Of a stretch of DNA of 64,000 nt, positions 24,164-35,704 are shown piece by piece. Each line of letters begins with the position of its first letter. Within the stretch, counting starts at the first letter, position 1. This DNA comes from Physella acuta. Lineage: Eukaryota > Mollusca > Gastropoda > Physidae. The DNA lies in the NCBI RefSeq assembly GCF_028476545.1, contig NW_026731825.1, positions 33,501 to 97,500 on the forward strand, in the 5' to 3' direction. The translations under genes and the position numbers were made by a program. The notes under the pieces were generated by a model. That model was not told the origin of the DNA, did no database searches, and saw nothing but the letters and a program-made list of their open reading frames with translations.

Positions 24164-24745
24164 TATGGTTTGTGTGTGTGTGTGTGTGTGTGTGTTGTAT
24201 GAAGAAGGAATGTGTTTGTGACGATGGGTGTACGGGTAAAATTGTGTTCAGGGTAAAATTTAGCGTGTGTGTGTGTATGTATGTGTGTGTGTGGGGGGCA
24301 GGGTGAGTGGGTGGGTTTATATATGGGTGGGTGTTTGAGTGTGTGTGCGTGTGAGCATTTTACGTGACATCCGTATGTGTCTGTCTATGTGTGTGTGTGT
24401 GAGTGTAAGTTTTAAGTTCGTGAAGTTCATGTATGTGTGTAGGTAGGTGTGTTTTTTGAGTTGGTGGGGTGGGGGTGAGGGTATGTGTGGATGGGTGTGT
24501 GTGTGTGTGATTATTTAAGCTCGAGATATCCGTGGAGATTTTTGTGTGGGGTCTGTGTGAGTGGGGGGTCGGGGTTCGTGGCGTCCGTGTGTGTGTGTGA
24601 AGGTATGTGTGTTATTGTGTTGGTGGGTGTAGGCGTGGGTGTGTGTGTGGGTGTGTGTCAGTGTTTGTGTGTGTTTAATTTAACTTCGTGACGTCCGCAT
24701 GTGTCTGTGTGTGTTTGATTGCCTGTGTATGTGTGTGCCAGCTAG
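24164..24745 (+). repeat. GT-rich microsatellite region
   Basis: Many (TG)n runs are separated by GTATG, GGGTG and TTTGTG words. Short Cys/Val/Gly frames inside are composition artefacts. Confidence 0.85.
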
Positions 24746-24939
24746 CTCTAGTGAGTAAGCACAGGCTTATGCCTGTATGTGTGTGTCAGAGATTTCAAAC
24801 AACACAGTGGCAATGTGGTACGTCATAAGATAACAGAACACAAAACTGTGCACACACAATCAGGTGACCTTTATATTTGTACGAGAGAGAAACGTTACAT
24901 AAGAAAACACATTCTAGAGTTTTAGATCCGTACGGTGTT

Positions 24940-25645
24940 AGCTCAAATTGTTCATCCCATAAGGTGTCACCTCAAATAGTTCAACCCGTACGGTGTAACA
25001 ATCAAATAGTTCAACCCATACGGTGTAACAATAAAATAGTTCAATCCGTACGATGTAACAATCAAATAGTTCAACCCGTACGGTGTAACAATCAAATAGA
25101 TCAACCCGTATGGTGTATCAATCAAATAGATCAACACGTACGGTGTAACAATCAAATAGTTCAACCCGTACGGTGTTCCAGCAAATAGTTCATTCCGTAC
25201 AGTGTAACAATCAAATACTTCAACCCGTACGGTGTAACAATCAAATAGTCAAACCCGTACGGTGTAACAATCAAATACTTCAATCCGTACGTGTAAAAAT
25301 TAAATAGTTCAACCCGTACGGTGTAACAATTAAATAGTTCAACCCGTACTGTGTAACAATCAAATACTTCAACCCGTACGGTGTAACAATCAAATAGTTC
25401 AATCCGTACGGTGTAACAATCAAGTAGTTTGATCCGTACGGTGTAACAATCAAATAATTCAATCCGTACAGTGTAACAATCAAATAGTTCAACCCGTACG
25501 GTGTAACAATCAAATAGTTCAATCCGTACGGTGTAACAATCAAATAGTTCAATCCGTACGGTGTAACAATCAAATAGTTCAACCCGTACGGTGTTGCATC
25601 AAATAGTTCAACCCGTACGGTGTAACAATTAAATAGTTCGACTAT
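24940..25645 (+). repeat. Minisatellite, 30-bp unit, about 23 copies
   Basis: Each unit has CAAATAGTTCAACCCG, then TACGGTGTAACAAT. It contains the self-complementary CCGTACGG. Because 30 is a multiple of three, the minus strand stays open for about 100 codons, with a 10-residue repeat near NYLIVTPYGL. No start context or partner suggests a real gene. Confidence 0.95.
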
Positions 25646-26128
25646 GAAAGATGTAACCGATAAATATGTATACCTGAAAGTTACATTAAAAAATACGCAT
25701 ATTATATGTGTACGTGTGAAATATGTATTTGTGTGTGGTGTATCCGTATGTGTTTACTTATGTATTTGCATATGAGTTTGTGCATTTGGTCTATTTCTCT
25801 CAAAACTTTAACTGGCAGATACATTTTTTATTTTATTTTATGTTTTAACTTTGAAAAAAATACTTGATCATAACAATGTATTCCCTCATATGAAGCTAAC
25901 GTTTATCGTTTACATATACTGTAAAAAACAAAATCTTAAGTGTAATATGCGTCAATCAAATGTAGTAAAATCTAACAAACTTAAAAACAAACTGCAATCT
26001 AAAGACAATCGCTGTTCTAAATAAAAGTCACGCCAATCATAAATGTGTAGTATGTATTGTTTTTTTTTTTTTTTTTGTAAAGTTTCCCTTTCAAACCTGA
26101 CGGTCTATGGGGCAAGTTAAGTAGAATT
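25646..26128. other. AT-rich stretch, nothing recognised
   Basis: A poly-T run lies near 26060-26076; nothing else was recognised. Confidence 0.55.
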
Positions 26129-26287
26129 CACTTGTTTCTGTGACCTCGGCATATGAAGAGATAGTGTGGTCATCACTATGCCCAGTCGCCTTTACTTTCC
26201 CTAACGGTTTACTGACTTAAACCGGATTCGAACACGAGACTTACGGGTTAGCAGTCCAGCTCTCTACCACTAGACCACTCCGTCCCG
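26129..26287 (-). repeat. tRNA-headed SINE with internal deletion
   Basis: Reading the minus strand: head GGACGGAGTGGTCTAGTGGT, B-box-like GTGTTCGAATCCGG, then directly the CTAACGTT/GGGAAAGTAAAGGCGACTGG part and the end GCCGAGGTCACAGAAACAAG. The GTCCCTGAGTCCACC core is missing, an internal deletion of about 40-50 bp. Confidence 0.85.
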
Positions 26288-27130
26288 TTGGTTGTGTTGT
26301 TTTTTTTTTTGTTTTCTTTTTTTTTTTTTGTAAAGTAGAACATGGTGAATCATTTGTAATAAAATGGTTTTTCCATAATTTTTTTTTTATAGTTTTTGTT
26401 TGAGTTTTTGTGTGTGGTGATTTTAAAACATTTTTTTCTTTATTTTTGTTGTTGATACATATGAAAAAATAATTTATTTTCTATGAGTTAACTTCTCCGT
26501 ATATCCCAATGGTATTTTATCGGCAGTACAAAATGTAAATATCCTAAATCAAAACTGCCAATCGCTTGACTTATTTTACCCCAATATTGTCTCCCTTGGG
26601 CTATTTAGCTGGAGTTCTTTCCCCTTCTGAGTCGGCACCGTAAAACGTTGAAAACAAGACGAATCGATGAGACTTTGAGTAAAAAAAAATGTCAAACTTA
26701 TCTTCTGGAATCAGTTGGGTTGCAGTACTAAGAATAAATTGCAAGATTTTTAAATTTATTTTTTATATGCCAATCTTGAAAATAGTTTTTAGGACGTGAA
26801 ATAGTAGGGGAGTCAGATAAAATAGATTTCCGGTGACGATAAAAATGAAGAATATTTAATTGATTGTAAATAAATAGCGGAGGATGGTTAAACAGATAGG
26901 TCGGGTGAGGAGTTCGAGATCTAGGGAATAGATCAATTTTTAAGGACGGCAAGGGAAGTAAGTGAGTGGGTTTTAATGACAGGGGAGAGAAGTAGTAATA
27001 ATTTTAAAATAAAATAAAAAAAACAGCCGGTTTTATATGTGTAAACAGACTTAGATATAAATGTAGGAAACGGAAATAAGGTTTCGGATTTGAAGATTAA
27101 TAGGGTAATTGCAGCAGAGTTCAACTGTTG
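26288..27130. other. AT-rich stretch, nothing recognised
   Basis: Poly-T patches near 26300-26330; two short minus-strand frames without motifs. Confidence 0.55.
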
Positions 27131-27137
27131 ATATGGC

Positions 27138-27240
27138 TTCAGTTGAACCTATCAGGAGTTTACACTCCCACTGGTATAGCTCAGGGGGTCGTCAGGGTAC
27201 ACAAGCTGCCACGACAAGGCTCTAGCACCAGATGGCAGGC
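27138..27240 (+). repeat. Fragment of the repeat also found at 48310-48420
   Basis: GAACCTATCAGGAG, then ACTGGTATAGCTCAGGGGGT, CGTCAGGGTACACAAGCTGC and CGACAAGGCTCTAGC match the 48.3-kb copy at roughly nine bases in ten. Here it ends before any LINE coding part. Confidence 0.8.
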
Positions 27241-27244
27241 ACAC

Positions 27245-27740
27245 ACTATACACTGACAATAGGATATTATACAGACTAGAGGACGTCTATAGAATCTAGG
27301 ATGTCCTACAGACTCTAAGGCACCCTATAGACACTAGGACATTATACAGAATCAAGGACATCCTATAGACTCTAGGATGTCCTACAGAATCTAAGACGTC
27401 CTATAGAAACTAGGACATTATACGGACTCGAGGACGTCTATAGAATCTAGGATGTTCTACAGAATCTAAGACGTCCTATAGAAACTAGGACATTATACAG
27501 ACTTTAAGGCGCCTTATAGACACTAGGACATTATACAGACTTTAAGGCGCCTTATAGACACTAGGACATTATACAGACTTTAAGGCGCCTTATAGACACT
27601 AGGACATTATACATACTCGAGGATGTCTATAGAATCTAAGACATCCTATAGAAACTAGGACATTATACAGACTCAATGACGTCCTATAGACTCTAGGATG
27701 TCCTACAGACTCTATTACGTCATACAGACTAGAGGACTTC
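27245..27740 (+). repeat. Minisatellite, 19-bp base unit in 38-bp pairs
   Basis: CTAGGACATTATACAGACT alternates with units such as TTAAGGCGCCTTATAGACA. Three 38-bp pairs near 27510-27605 are almost identical; elsewhere units are mixed. Confidence 0.9.
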
Positions 27741-27865
27741 CTGCCATAATCACCCCATGCCCCTCTTCTCTCTCAGGAGACGATTCAGTCCCCATTCAGA
27801 CAATTCCTTTTAGTGGCAGTAAAAAAAAACAGGAAATAGTTTTTTGATAGCTTCGCCGAGATCCG

Positions 27866-28400
27866 GGACAAAGATTAGATACTTAGATAAGAGATTAAGA
27901 TTAAAGTATTAGAATATTGGACTTGATGAAGGACAGGCGAGAGACTATGATAAGAGACTAAGATTAGAGACTAAGATTAGAGACTAAGATTAGAGATTAA
28001 GATTAGAGATTAAGATTAGAGATTAAGATTAGAGATTAAGATTAGAGATTAAGATTAGAGATTAAGATTAGAGGCTAAGATTAGAGACTAATATTAGAGA
28101 CTAAGATTAGAGATTAAGATTAGAAATTAAGATTAGAGATTAAGATTAGAGACTAAGATTAGAAATTAAGATTAAAGATTAAGATTAGAGGCTAAAATTA
28201 GAGACAGAGTTGAGACTAAGATTAGAGGCTAAGATCAAAGATTAAGATTAGAGATTAAGATTAGAGATAAAGATTAGAGGCTAAGGTTAGAGACTAAGAT
28301 TATAGACTAAAATTAGAGACTAAGATTAGAGACTAAGATTAGAGATTAAGATTGGAGATTAAGATTGGAGAGTAAGATTAGAGACCGATTAGAGACTTAG
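27866..28400 (+). repeat. Minisatellite, 13-bp unit (GATTAGAGATTAA)n
   Basis: About 40 copies of GATTAGAGATTAA or near variants (AGACTAAGATTAG). Most uniform at about 27960-28080. Confidence 0.93.
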
Positions 28401-29240
28401 ATTAACGATATGTACTCTCTGGTACGATTAATGTTTTAGCCTGGTTTACATTAGAATGTTCAAGAAATAACAGAATCATAGGACCGGGATGACGCCAATT
28501 GACAGACTGGAATCGTATTTATATTTTTTGTTTAGACATATTTCTGATCTAGTCCATATTTTTCTAAATCAGTCACGCACGATTAAATTAAGCCCCTAAT
28601 CCAACCTATCCCCCCTCTCTCACACACACACTCACCACTCACTCCCGCACCCCCCCCTCCCCCCGCACCCCCCCTCCCCCCGGCACTCATTTTCAAATAT
28701 TAACCCTATTTACACTCTTACAACATCTTGACCCTATCCCTCACACACAATCACCCACACATCCTTACCCTCACCACCTTACCCACACTCACCCCCCCCC
28801 CCCCCCCACGCCGCCTTTCCCACACCCAGCCGTCTCCATTATTTCAACAGACACCTTATCCCTCTGATTTCTTCATTACAACACATTTCCCTCTTCTACC
28901 CATTACAAAGCCGTCTGTGTGCGCATGCGCTATCTTTTGTCCTTTATAAACAGTTGAGTTCTCTGCCTTGAAGAATGCGTCATTCATCTCCGTCCCCATT
29001 CTGAATGTCTTCTTCTAAATTAAGCTGCGTCATGTTCTGATAAGGTGTGCTGGGAATCGCAGAGAGAATGCTTTGATTGTTGTTGTTCCTGATTAAGTTG
29101 ATTGTTTATATACTCCGTTTGGTAGTTCATGGAAGTTGAGGTTTATCAACGTGTGTTTTGATCAAAGTGTGATGGTTATTGTGTGGAGGTCAGTGCGGTG
29201 GTGGTAAATGTGTAGTGGTCAGTGTGTGGGGATCCGAGTG
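28401..29240. other. C-rich low-complexity stretch, no gene
   Basis: Repeated C runs and CACACA/CTCACC words fill about 28600-28830. The rest is ordinary. Confidence 0.6.
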
Positions 29241-29246
29241 TGGTGG

Positions 29247-29310
29247 TCAGGATGGTTTAGCTTAAGACTGTTAACCTGAATGTCCTTAGTTCGGATCCCG
29301 GTCGCTCCCA
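29247..29310 (+). repeat. tRNA-like SINE head, isolated
   Basis: AGGATGGTTTAGC, then GACTGTTAACCTGAA and the B-box-like TTAGTTCGGATCCCGG end in CGCTCCCA directly before (TA)n. The head resembles a tRNA but differs from the main SINE family. A decayed tRNA pseudogene is the alternative. Confidence 0.45.
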
Positions 29311-29311
29311 A

Positions 29312-29313
<2 letters not shown>

Positions 29314-29384
<71 letters not shown>
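29314..29384. repeat. (TA)n microsatellite
   Basis: About 35 TA units. Confidence 0.93.
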
Positions 29385-29385
<1 letters not shown>

Positions 29386-29386
<1 letters not shown>

Positions 29387-29448
29387 AATTTCAAGTGCCC
29401 CCCCCCCCCCCCCCACTCCGAGAAAAAAAGTCTGAAAGAAATATAGTC
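29386..29448 (-). mobile_element. Fragment of the G-tract MITE family
   Basis: AAATTTCAAGTGCCCC, a C run, then GAGAAAAAAAGTCTG matches the inverted left end of the family (compare 56135-56190). Confidence 0.6.
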
Positions 29449-29724
29449 GAGGACCGACAACACACTCGAGGTCCAAGTTTGTTCTAAAATTGTTATTCAT
29501 GTAGGCCTACTTCATGCTTGCAAATGTTTGTATGTTGTTCCAAAGTTTGAAACGTATTTTGATGCAAAAGTTTTAATACTAGGAAAGTCTTCCGTGGGCA
29601 AAAACTTATAAAACCCACCCGCCCTTGCTTGAACTTGTCTTTAAGGAGGTCATATGCTGGGCAACTGGCCACATTTGCTTCAATAGTATTTGCACCCAAT
29701 GCTACATTTTCAATTTGCTTTGAT

Positions 29725-29832
29725 ATTTTCCTCAGCCACCTCCAACAAAAAAAAAAATTTCCGTGGACAAAAAGATTTCACAGGGCCAGATGAGAAGACC
29801 TCGCATCCGGTCCGCGGGCCGTAGTTTGGAGA
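29725..29832 (-). mobile_element. Truncated hAT-type MITE, CAGGGGTCTCCAAAC family
   Basis: CCTCAGCCACC, CCGTGGACAAAAAGAT, CGCGGGCCGTAGTTTGGAGA follow the order of the 16869 copy, but the terminal CCCCTG is lost and the other half is not recognisable. Confidence 0.75.
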
Positions 29833-30529
29833 CTATGCTAAATAATCATGCGCACCCCCCCCCCCCTCCCCCCCGCCCCAGCCTACCCCACAATTTCCAG
29901 CCTCACCCCAACTGAACTGAACACTTAATGTTTAAAACACCAAACCCAGCTACGAACTTGTTTGAAAATTGCTCAAGACTTGATTAATTATTGATATCGT
30001 GTATTGAATGAGGCAATTAGTTAGCTTTCTAATCACGCAACAAATAAACAACCGCCTTAAAACATTCGCCACATCTCGAAATGTCTCCGATATGTGTGGG
30101 TAATGTTGGATAGCCGTATCCACCTTACTGGCTTCGCTGACATCCTAAGTGAAATATCCATCACCTAATCCTAGTTCAAGACTTGGCCTTAACAGTAAAT
30201 ATAACAGAATAAATCCGTTTTTGATGAGTATGCATTTAATTTTGAATTAATTTTAAAATCTTAATTCATTTTCTAATTTCTGATAAAACAGTTCGTGATT
30301 TCAGCTTTAACTACATTTCTTTTTACTAGACAGTATAATCGTAGTGTTTTGTAGCAATTATAACTTACTTAAACATTATTGCTAGTACTCTAATAAAAAT
30401 ATTATTTTTAGTGTTATGCTATGATTATGAATTCCTAAAGATACATCTTTTTTTTTGTTTTATGCTATAGATCAAGTAGAAATTGCTTTAACATAATTTT
30501 TTTTAAGTGTTGTCACATAATGCAACTAG
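29833..30529. other. AT-rich stretch, nothing recognised
   Basis: A C-rich run lies near 29857-29880; nothing else was recognised. Confidence 0.55.
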
Positions 30530-30682
30530 AAATTCCATTTTGTTCGTTCGGGTGTGGGGGGGGGGGGGGGGGGGGGGGGGGTGGCGGGGGTGGGGACTAA
30601 AATTTCAGGTGGGAGCGGACAGTGTTAGTATATTTTCTATATAAATTCCATTTCCCCTAAGAGATGCCTGGAAGAAACTCTG
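30530..30682 (+). mobile_element. G-tract MITE, 5' end rearranged
   Basis: A G run of more than 20 (30557-30580 and on), then GACTAAAATTTCAGG, GGAGCGGACAGTGTTAG, TTTCTATATAAATTCCATTT and the family right end GATGCCTGGAAGAAACTCTG. The left CAGTGTTTCTTCC is not present and no target duplication was seen. Confidence 0.75.
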
Positions 30683-31029
30683 AGTGAAACCTCCCTAAAT
30701 TATTTTTGTTATAGTTTGATATCACAGTTAAATAAGCGAAATGTATCAACTACAGACGCAAACAATAACCTATACTCAAAACTAGACGCCATTTTACCTT
30801 CTAGAATACCACGGTATCATAGACGTCACGTGGTTTCATCATGCGGTTGTACGATCACGTGATTTGAACCCACGAATCCAGACAGCCGCTCATAGCTCGC
30901 ATGCCCGATTGGCAGAATGCAGGATAAACAAAATACCTGGCTACAGAGCCGGAAGTCACGCCGATGGAAAACAATGACTTCCTCGCCAAGGTGAAGGTCG
31001 CGTGATACGGTTCATTAGCGCGTTGTGTA
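30683..31029. other. No recognised feature
   Basis: CpG is slightly more frequent around 30820-31010 than in the flanks; nothing coding was recognised. Confidence 0.5.
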
Positions 31030-31510
31030 AATAAATAACAGAGAGTTTCAAGTTTTAAAAGGTTGTTAAGTTTTAAAAGGATGTTGAAGTGTTTGGTTTT
31101 AAAAAGTTGATGAGAGGTTTTTTTTCTCGGGTGGAAAACGGGCAAAAGAGTTGTGTCAATAGCAGATAAAAGACTTGTTTTAATAGCAGATTACAATAGT
31201 TGTTTAGATAGCAGATCAAATAGTTGTGTTTCGTTGTACACAATAGTTGTGTCAATAGTACACAAAATAATATATAAATAAAGTTGTGTCGATAGTAGAT
31301 ACACTAGCTGCGTCGATAGCAAATAATATAGATTTGTCGTTGGTAGATAAAATAATTGTGTCGAAGGTAGATAAAATAGGCGTGTCGATAATAGTTTACA
31401 AATATGTATGGGCGTTGGGTAAATGTATGTGGCAATATCAGATAAAATAAAGTTTGTGAAAATAGCTGAGTAAAATAGTTGTGTCGATAGCAAATAAAAT
31501 AAGTGTGTAA
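31030..31510 (+). repeat. Decayed tandem repeat, about 24-bp unit
   Basis: ATAAAATAGTTGTGTCGATA-type words recur from about 31150 to 31500. A related GTTTTAAAAGG word recurs at 31050-31110. Confidence 0.75.
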
Positions 31511-31944
31511 AAATGCGTTGTGTTAAAGTTAGACAAACAATATTTAACGAAACCGATAAAGAATGAAAAGAACTCCTTTAAAAAAAATTAAAGATAAAAT
31601 AACTGTTAAAATAAGGTGAAAAAAAATTGAGGTCTAATTGCTTGTCTGACCAAGGACTGTCTAGATAAACCTCGTACGCATGTCATTCTCACTCGATCTG
31701 TCAAGTTTATCGGTCCAACTACTGTCTAGACTAATCCTCATTAAATTGTCAACAGTTATATTTTTTTTATTGTTTAATGACTTTTTATTTTATTTATAAA
31801 GCGTGGCATACAAGTTTCCTGGCTCTTACAAAAACTAATTGCACACTTATATTTTATTTTTTATGTATTCATCATCATCATCTTTTCCTTGTTTGAGCCC
31901 AAGACACATGGGGCCGTTGCGTACTACATTACCTAGAACACATG
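31511..31944. other. AT-rich stretch, nothing recognised
   Basis: No gene, RNA or repeat was recognised here. Confidence 0.55.
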
Positions 31945-31952
31945 AAACGGAC

Positions 31953-32593
31953 CAAAGGCGTAGCGACCCGTTTCGGCGCCATGGGGGCACCCACCCCCCC
32001 CCCCCTTCATTTATATTCAGTTATGTACTTTGGCACACGAAAAGCCTTCCTCCCCTCCCCCCTCCCCGCCTCTCAATATGAAGATGTTGGAGGCAGAGGC
32101 GTAGAGAGAGAGAGGGGGGGGGGGGGGGTTGCGGACAGCACCGGTTGACACCATTTAGGGGGTGACACCAAGGCAAAAAAGAGTAAAATATATAGAGAAA
32201 AACTTGACGGGGGGGGGGGGGGGGGGTGCACATCGAAAGTTCGGGGGGGGGGTGCAAATCAAAAAATTGAAAGTTTGTCCCCGGGAAGGGTCGCTACGCC
32301 CTGGGGGGGGGGGGGGGGGGGTGACACCATTAAGTGCCGCACCGAGTGACACCCGACCTTGCTACGCAACTGGTTGGAGGCGCTTTTTATCATTCACAGT
32401 CCCTTAACAGTTTTTTTTTTAAATTTTGGAGTAAAAAAAATATTCTTAATTCGGTATTTAATTCAGTAATGCATCTCAGAATTAGTTTCTTGTCTGTTGT
32501 TTTTTTTTTGCTCCGTTTGGCACCCTCTAAGATCGTCGCCCAAGATAGCTGCCCCACCCTCTCCCCCCCCCCCCCCCTGTAGGTCCGCCTCTG
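31953..32593 (+). mobile_element. hAT-type element (outer) with a nested hAT MITE
   Basis: Left end CAAAGGCGTAGC; right end TAGGTCCGCCTCTG. The flanks AAACGGAC (31945-31952) and AAGCGGAC (32594-32601) agree at 7 of 8 bases. The terminal repeats match for about eight bases only, so this call leans on the flanks. It carries the 279-bp insertion at 32094-32372. Confidence 0.65.
32094..32372 (-). mobile_element. Composite hAT-type MITE, copy 1, nested
   Basis: Ends CAGAGGCGTAGAGAG and CTTGCTACGCAACTG; GTTGGAGG flanks both sides exactly (32086-32093 and 32373-32380). It holds several long G runs and, near 32284-32302, an internal hAT-like terminus (GGGTCGCTACGCCCTG). The same layout occurs inverted at 56459-56707. 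Confidence 0.92.
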
Positions 32594-32601
32594 AAGCGGA
32601 C

Positions 32602-33171
32602 ACCATGTTATAGACCAGCACACGTTAAACAATGCCAAGTTAATCTGAAGATAAAGACAAAACGAGTGTTAAACACAAGCACTTTACCGATTTCAGCACG
32701 GGATTGTAGCGAGTGTAGAAATGTAAGTTAAATTAATTGATTACATTATTCAAACGAAACGGCAGTTCATTACACGCTCATGTAAGTTAGAAGTTTGTTG
32801 ATTTTAGAAAAGAATTAATTAATGTGAATTAAAGCTTGGGGTCCCAGTAATGGAGGATCTTCTTTCTTTAACTTTAGTAGTTTAGTCCTTATGGTTTGTT
32901 TAAAGAATAGTGTATGTATAGAGAGAGGCGGGTATTGCTAATAGACATTCAGAGAATTCGTATTAATACATTATATTTATTTAAAATCTGCCACCCAAGT
33001 AGATATATATTTGTATTTCAAAATCTGCTATCCCAGTCCTAAATACGTTTTTAATTCTGACGCCCTGTCCTATATACATGTGTATATTTTAACCTGCCAC
33101 ACTAGTGTTAAATATATATTTGAATTTTACAATGTGCAGCTCCAGTACTACCAAGATTTTTAATATACCGT
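32602..33171. other. AT-rich stretch, weak repeat
   Basis: From about 32980 the words CTGCCACCC, AGTCCTAAATAC and ATATATTTGTATTT foreshadow the 32-bp array that follows. Nothing else was recognised. Confidence 0.5.
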
Positions 33172-33735
33172 CCGTCCTACGTATATTTTTTTTAATGTGA
33201 CGCCCCTGCCCCAGTCCTACGTACATTTTTAAATGTGACGCCCCTGTCCCACCTACATTTTTTAAATGTGGCGCCCCAGTCCTATTTACATTTTTAAATG
33301 TGGCGCCCTTACCTACATTTTTAAATGTGACGCCCCAATCCTACCTACATTTTTAAATGTGACGCCCCAGTCCTGTCTACATTTTTAAATGTGACGCCCC
33401 AATCCTACCTACATTTTTAAATGTGACGCCCCAATCCTACCTACATTTTAAAATGTGACGCCCCAGTCCTGTCTACATTTTTAAATGTGACGCCCCAATC
33501 CTACCTACATTTTTAAATGTGACGCCCCAGTCCTGTCTACATTTTTAAATGTGACGCCCCAATCCTACCTACATTTTTAAATGTGACGCCCCAATCCTAC
33601 CTACATTTTTAAATGTGACGCCCCAGTCCTGTCTACATTTTTAAATGTGGCGCCCTTACCTACATTTATAAATGTGACGCCCCAGTCCTGTCTACATTTT
33701 TAAATATGCCGCCCCAATCCCTTGCCTTTGTATTT
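33172..33735 (+). repeat. Minisatellite, 32-bp unit with an internal palindrome
   Basis: GTGACGCCCCAATCCTACCT is followed by ACATTTTTAAATGT, which is self-complementary around a 2-base centre. GACGCCCC recurs at 33361 and 33393, giving 32 bp; about 17 copies, the outer ones diverged. Confidence 0.95.
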
Positions 33736-34768
33736 CATGTGCCGCCCCAACCCTACAGACTAGTATGTTCTAAAAACCCTCAACGCCAAACCGTTCCGCC
33801 CCATTCACGCTCTCGCTAATTACGTTACAAACAATTACAAGCAAAAACAAACCTTCCGCGAAAAAAAAAGTTTCATCATCACAGTTTCACGTTAGCAACA
33901 AATAAAGCAACCCCTCCCCCACCCCACTCGTTTGAAACTTACTAGAGGTAGTTTTTGTCCGCTTCTTCTTACACTGAACTCCGTCCTTAATTTATCCGAA
34001 GATTCTCAGAATTAATTACATCCACATACAGTTCGGTATCCAAAGAATGTTGTTAGATTCATCCAGAAAAAAATGGATTAATTTTAGAGATATCCAAAGA
34101 ATTTTTTCAAATATATCCAGAAATTATTTCAGAGTTATCCACATAATGTTGTCAAATATATCCAGAAACAATTTATTTTAAGCTATCCAAAGAATGTCAC
34201 AATCGAAGATATCCACACAAAAATCCTTTATTCCAGATTATCCACAAACTGTCAGAATGAAAGATATCCACAAATACTCGTGTCAAGTTATCCGTTGCTC
34301 TTAAAAACTCCTGATATCCAGAAATATTTTTCGCCCGAAATATCCAGACTTTTAAAGAAAAAAAAATTACGAAAACTTCCTCAACAAAATTTGCTAATAA
34401 TTTGTTAACCTAATCCAAAACTGCCTTTAAACAAAAAACAGCACACTAAAACAAATGAGCTACGGATTTATTTTTCCTTTCGGTAATGAAAAAAGATAAA
34501 GCTTGACTTTTTAAAAACTTTTAAAATAAGTTTGTCTTTTTTTTGTGTGTGTAAACTAGCAAGTGAATTAAGAATTTTTTGTTTTAATTTTATAATCAAC
34601 AAAACAAACAACTGATAATTTTTTTAAATTCTCAATACATTTTTTTTTAGTTTTTACGTAAAAATTGTATTTTTAAAAAGCTGACACAAATTGACTACTA
34701 CTGATTAACTTTCTGGTCTAGAGAAATCTAATAGAGCAAAAATGAATTTGTCTTCCATTAAGCTAGAC
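33736..34768. other. AT-rich stretch with scattered TATCCA words
   Basis: At about 34030-34350, words such as ATATCCAGAAAT and TTATCCACA recur irregularly, an old decayed repeat. No gene was recognised. Confidence 0.55.
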
Positions 34769-34986
34769 CAGGGGTCTCCAAACTACGGCCCGCGGGCCGG
34801 ATGCGGCCCGCGAGGTCCTCTCATCCGGCCCGCGGAGATGTTTTTGTCTACAGAAAAAAACGTTTGTTGGTGATGGCTGAGCAACTATGCCCAGAAAAAT
34901 CAAAGACATGCCTGGAAGAAACTGGCCCCCGAACTGAATTTTGATATTTAATGCGGCCCTCGGACTGAAAAGTTTGGAGACCCCTG
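34769..34986 (+). mobile_element. hAT-type MITE, CAGGGGTCTCCAAAC family, copy 2
   Basis: It opens CAGGGGTCTCCAAACTACGG and closes TTTGGAGACCCCTG. AGCTAGAC flanks both sides exactly (34761-34768 and 34987-34994). It shares GTTGGTGATGGCTGAG and GACATGCCTGGAAGAAACTG with the inverted copy at 16869. Confidence 0.94.
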
Positions 34987-35512
34987 AGCTAGACTATAGA
35001 AATAAAGTGCTCGTACTTTTGATAAAAAAATCGCTTTTAAAAACTTAACAATGTGCGATTTCTTAAATCTTATTTGTATGAACTTTACCATATTTGTATT
35101 AGACGAGTAAATTACACTTTTGATTTTTATATTAGAAGTAATTATTTTTACAGATTTTAGAAAAATGTGTATTGTACACATATATAATACTACAATAAGT
35201 ATGATTCGAGAATACATTTTAAAAAAAAATTCTTTTTAGTATCACTAAAAAACTTTACATTTGAAATGTGCTATTTTAGCGAACTTTGAAAAACAAACTG
35301 TACAGCAAACATATATTACTTAAGTGTAAGTATAACAAGTACTTGTGAACTTTGTTATTTTATCGAAGTTAATAAAAACAATTACCGCACACATACATTA
35401 CTTTGCTATAAGTATCTCTAATATTTGTAAACTTTGTTATTTTTCGGAACTTTGATAAACAAACTATCCCACACACATACCTGATACCTAGCTGTAGCTA
35501 CGAATGTATACT
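34987..35512 (+). repeat. AT-rich stretch with a decayed repeat of about 81-85 bp
   Basis: GTGAACTTTGTTATTTT, TAATAAAAACAA and CACACATACATTAC words recur about 81 bp apart between 35260 and 35490 (AACTTTGTTATT at 35348 and 35429). The part before 35260 shows only weak similarity. Confidence 0.6.
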
Positions 35513-35607
35513 CCGATATCCATACTATATCCATACTATATCCATACTATATCCATACTATATCCATACTATATCCATACTATATCCATACTATATCCAT
35601 ACTACAT
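35513..35607 (+). repeat. Minisatellite, 11-bp unit (ATCCATACTAT)n
   Basis: About eight near-perfect copies. Confidence 0.95.
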
Positions 35608-35704
35608 CCATGCCGAAAAAAAACCAACGGATACAAGTTAGAATGCGACACGGTCTATCCAACCCACCTGTAGCACGTAGTCCAAGTTTGAAAGAAACGG
35701 GTGA

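Noticed and set aside
24940-25645. CRISPR-like regular spacing (also 33172-33735)
   Set aside because: The spacers are not unique; whole units repeat. The DNA is animal, and no cas genes are present.
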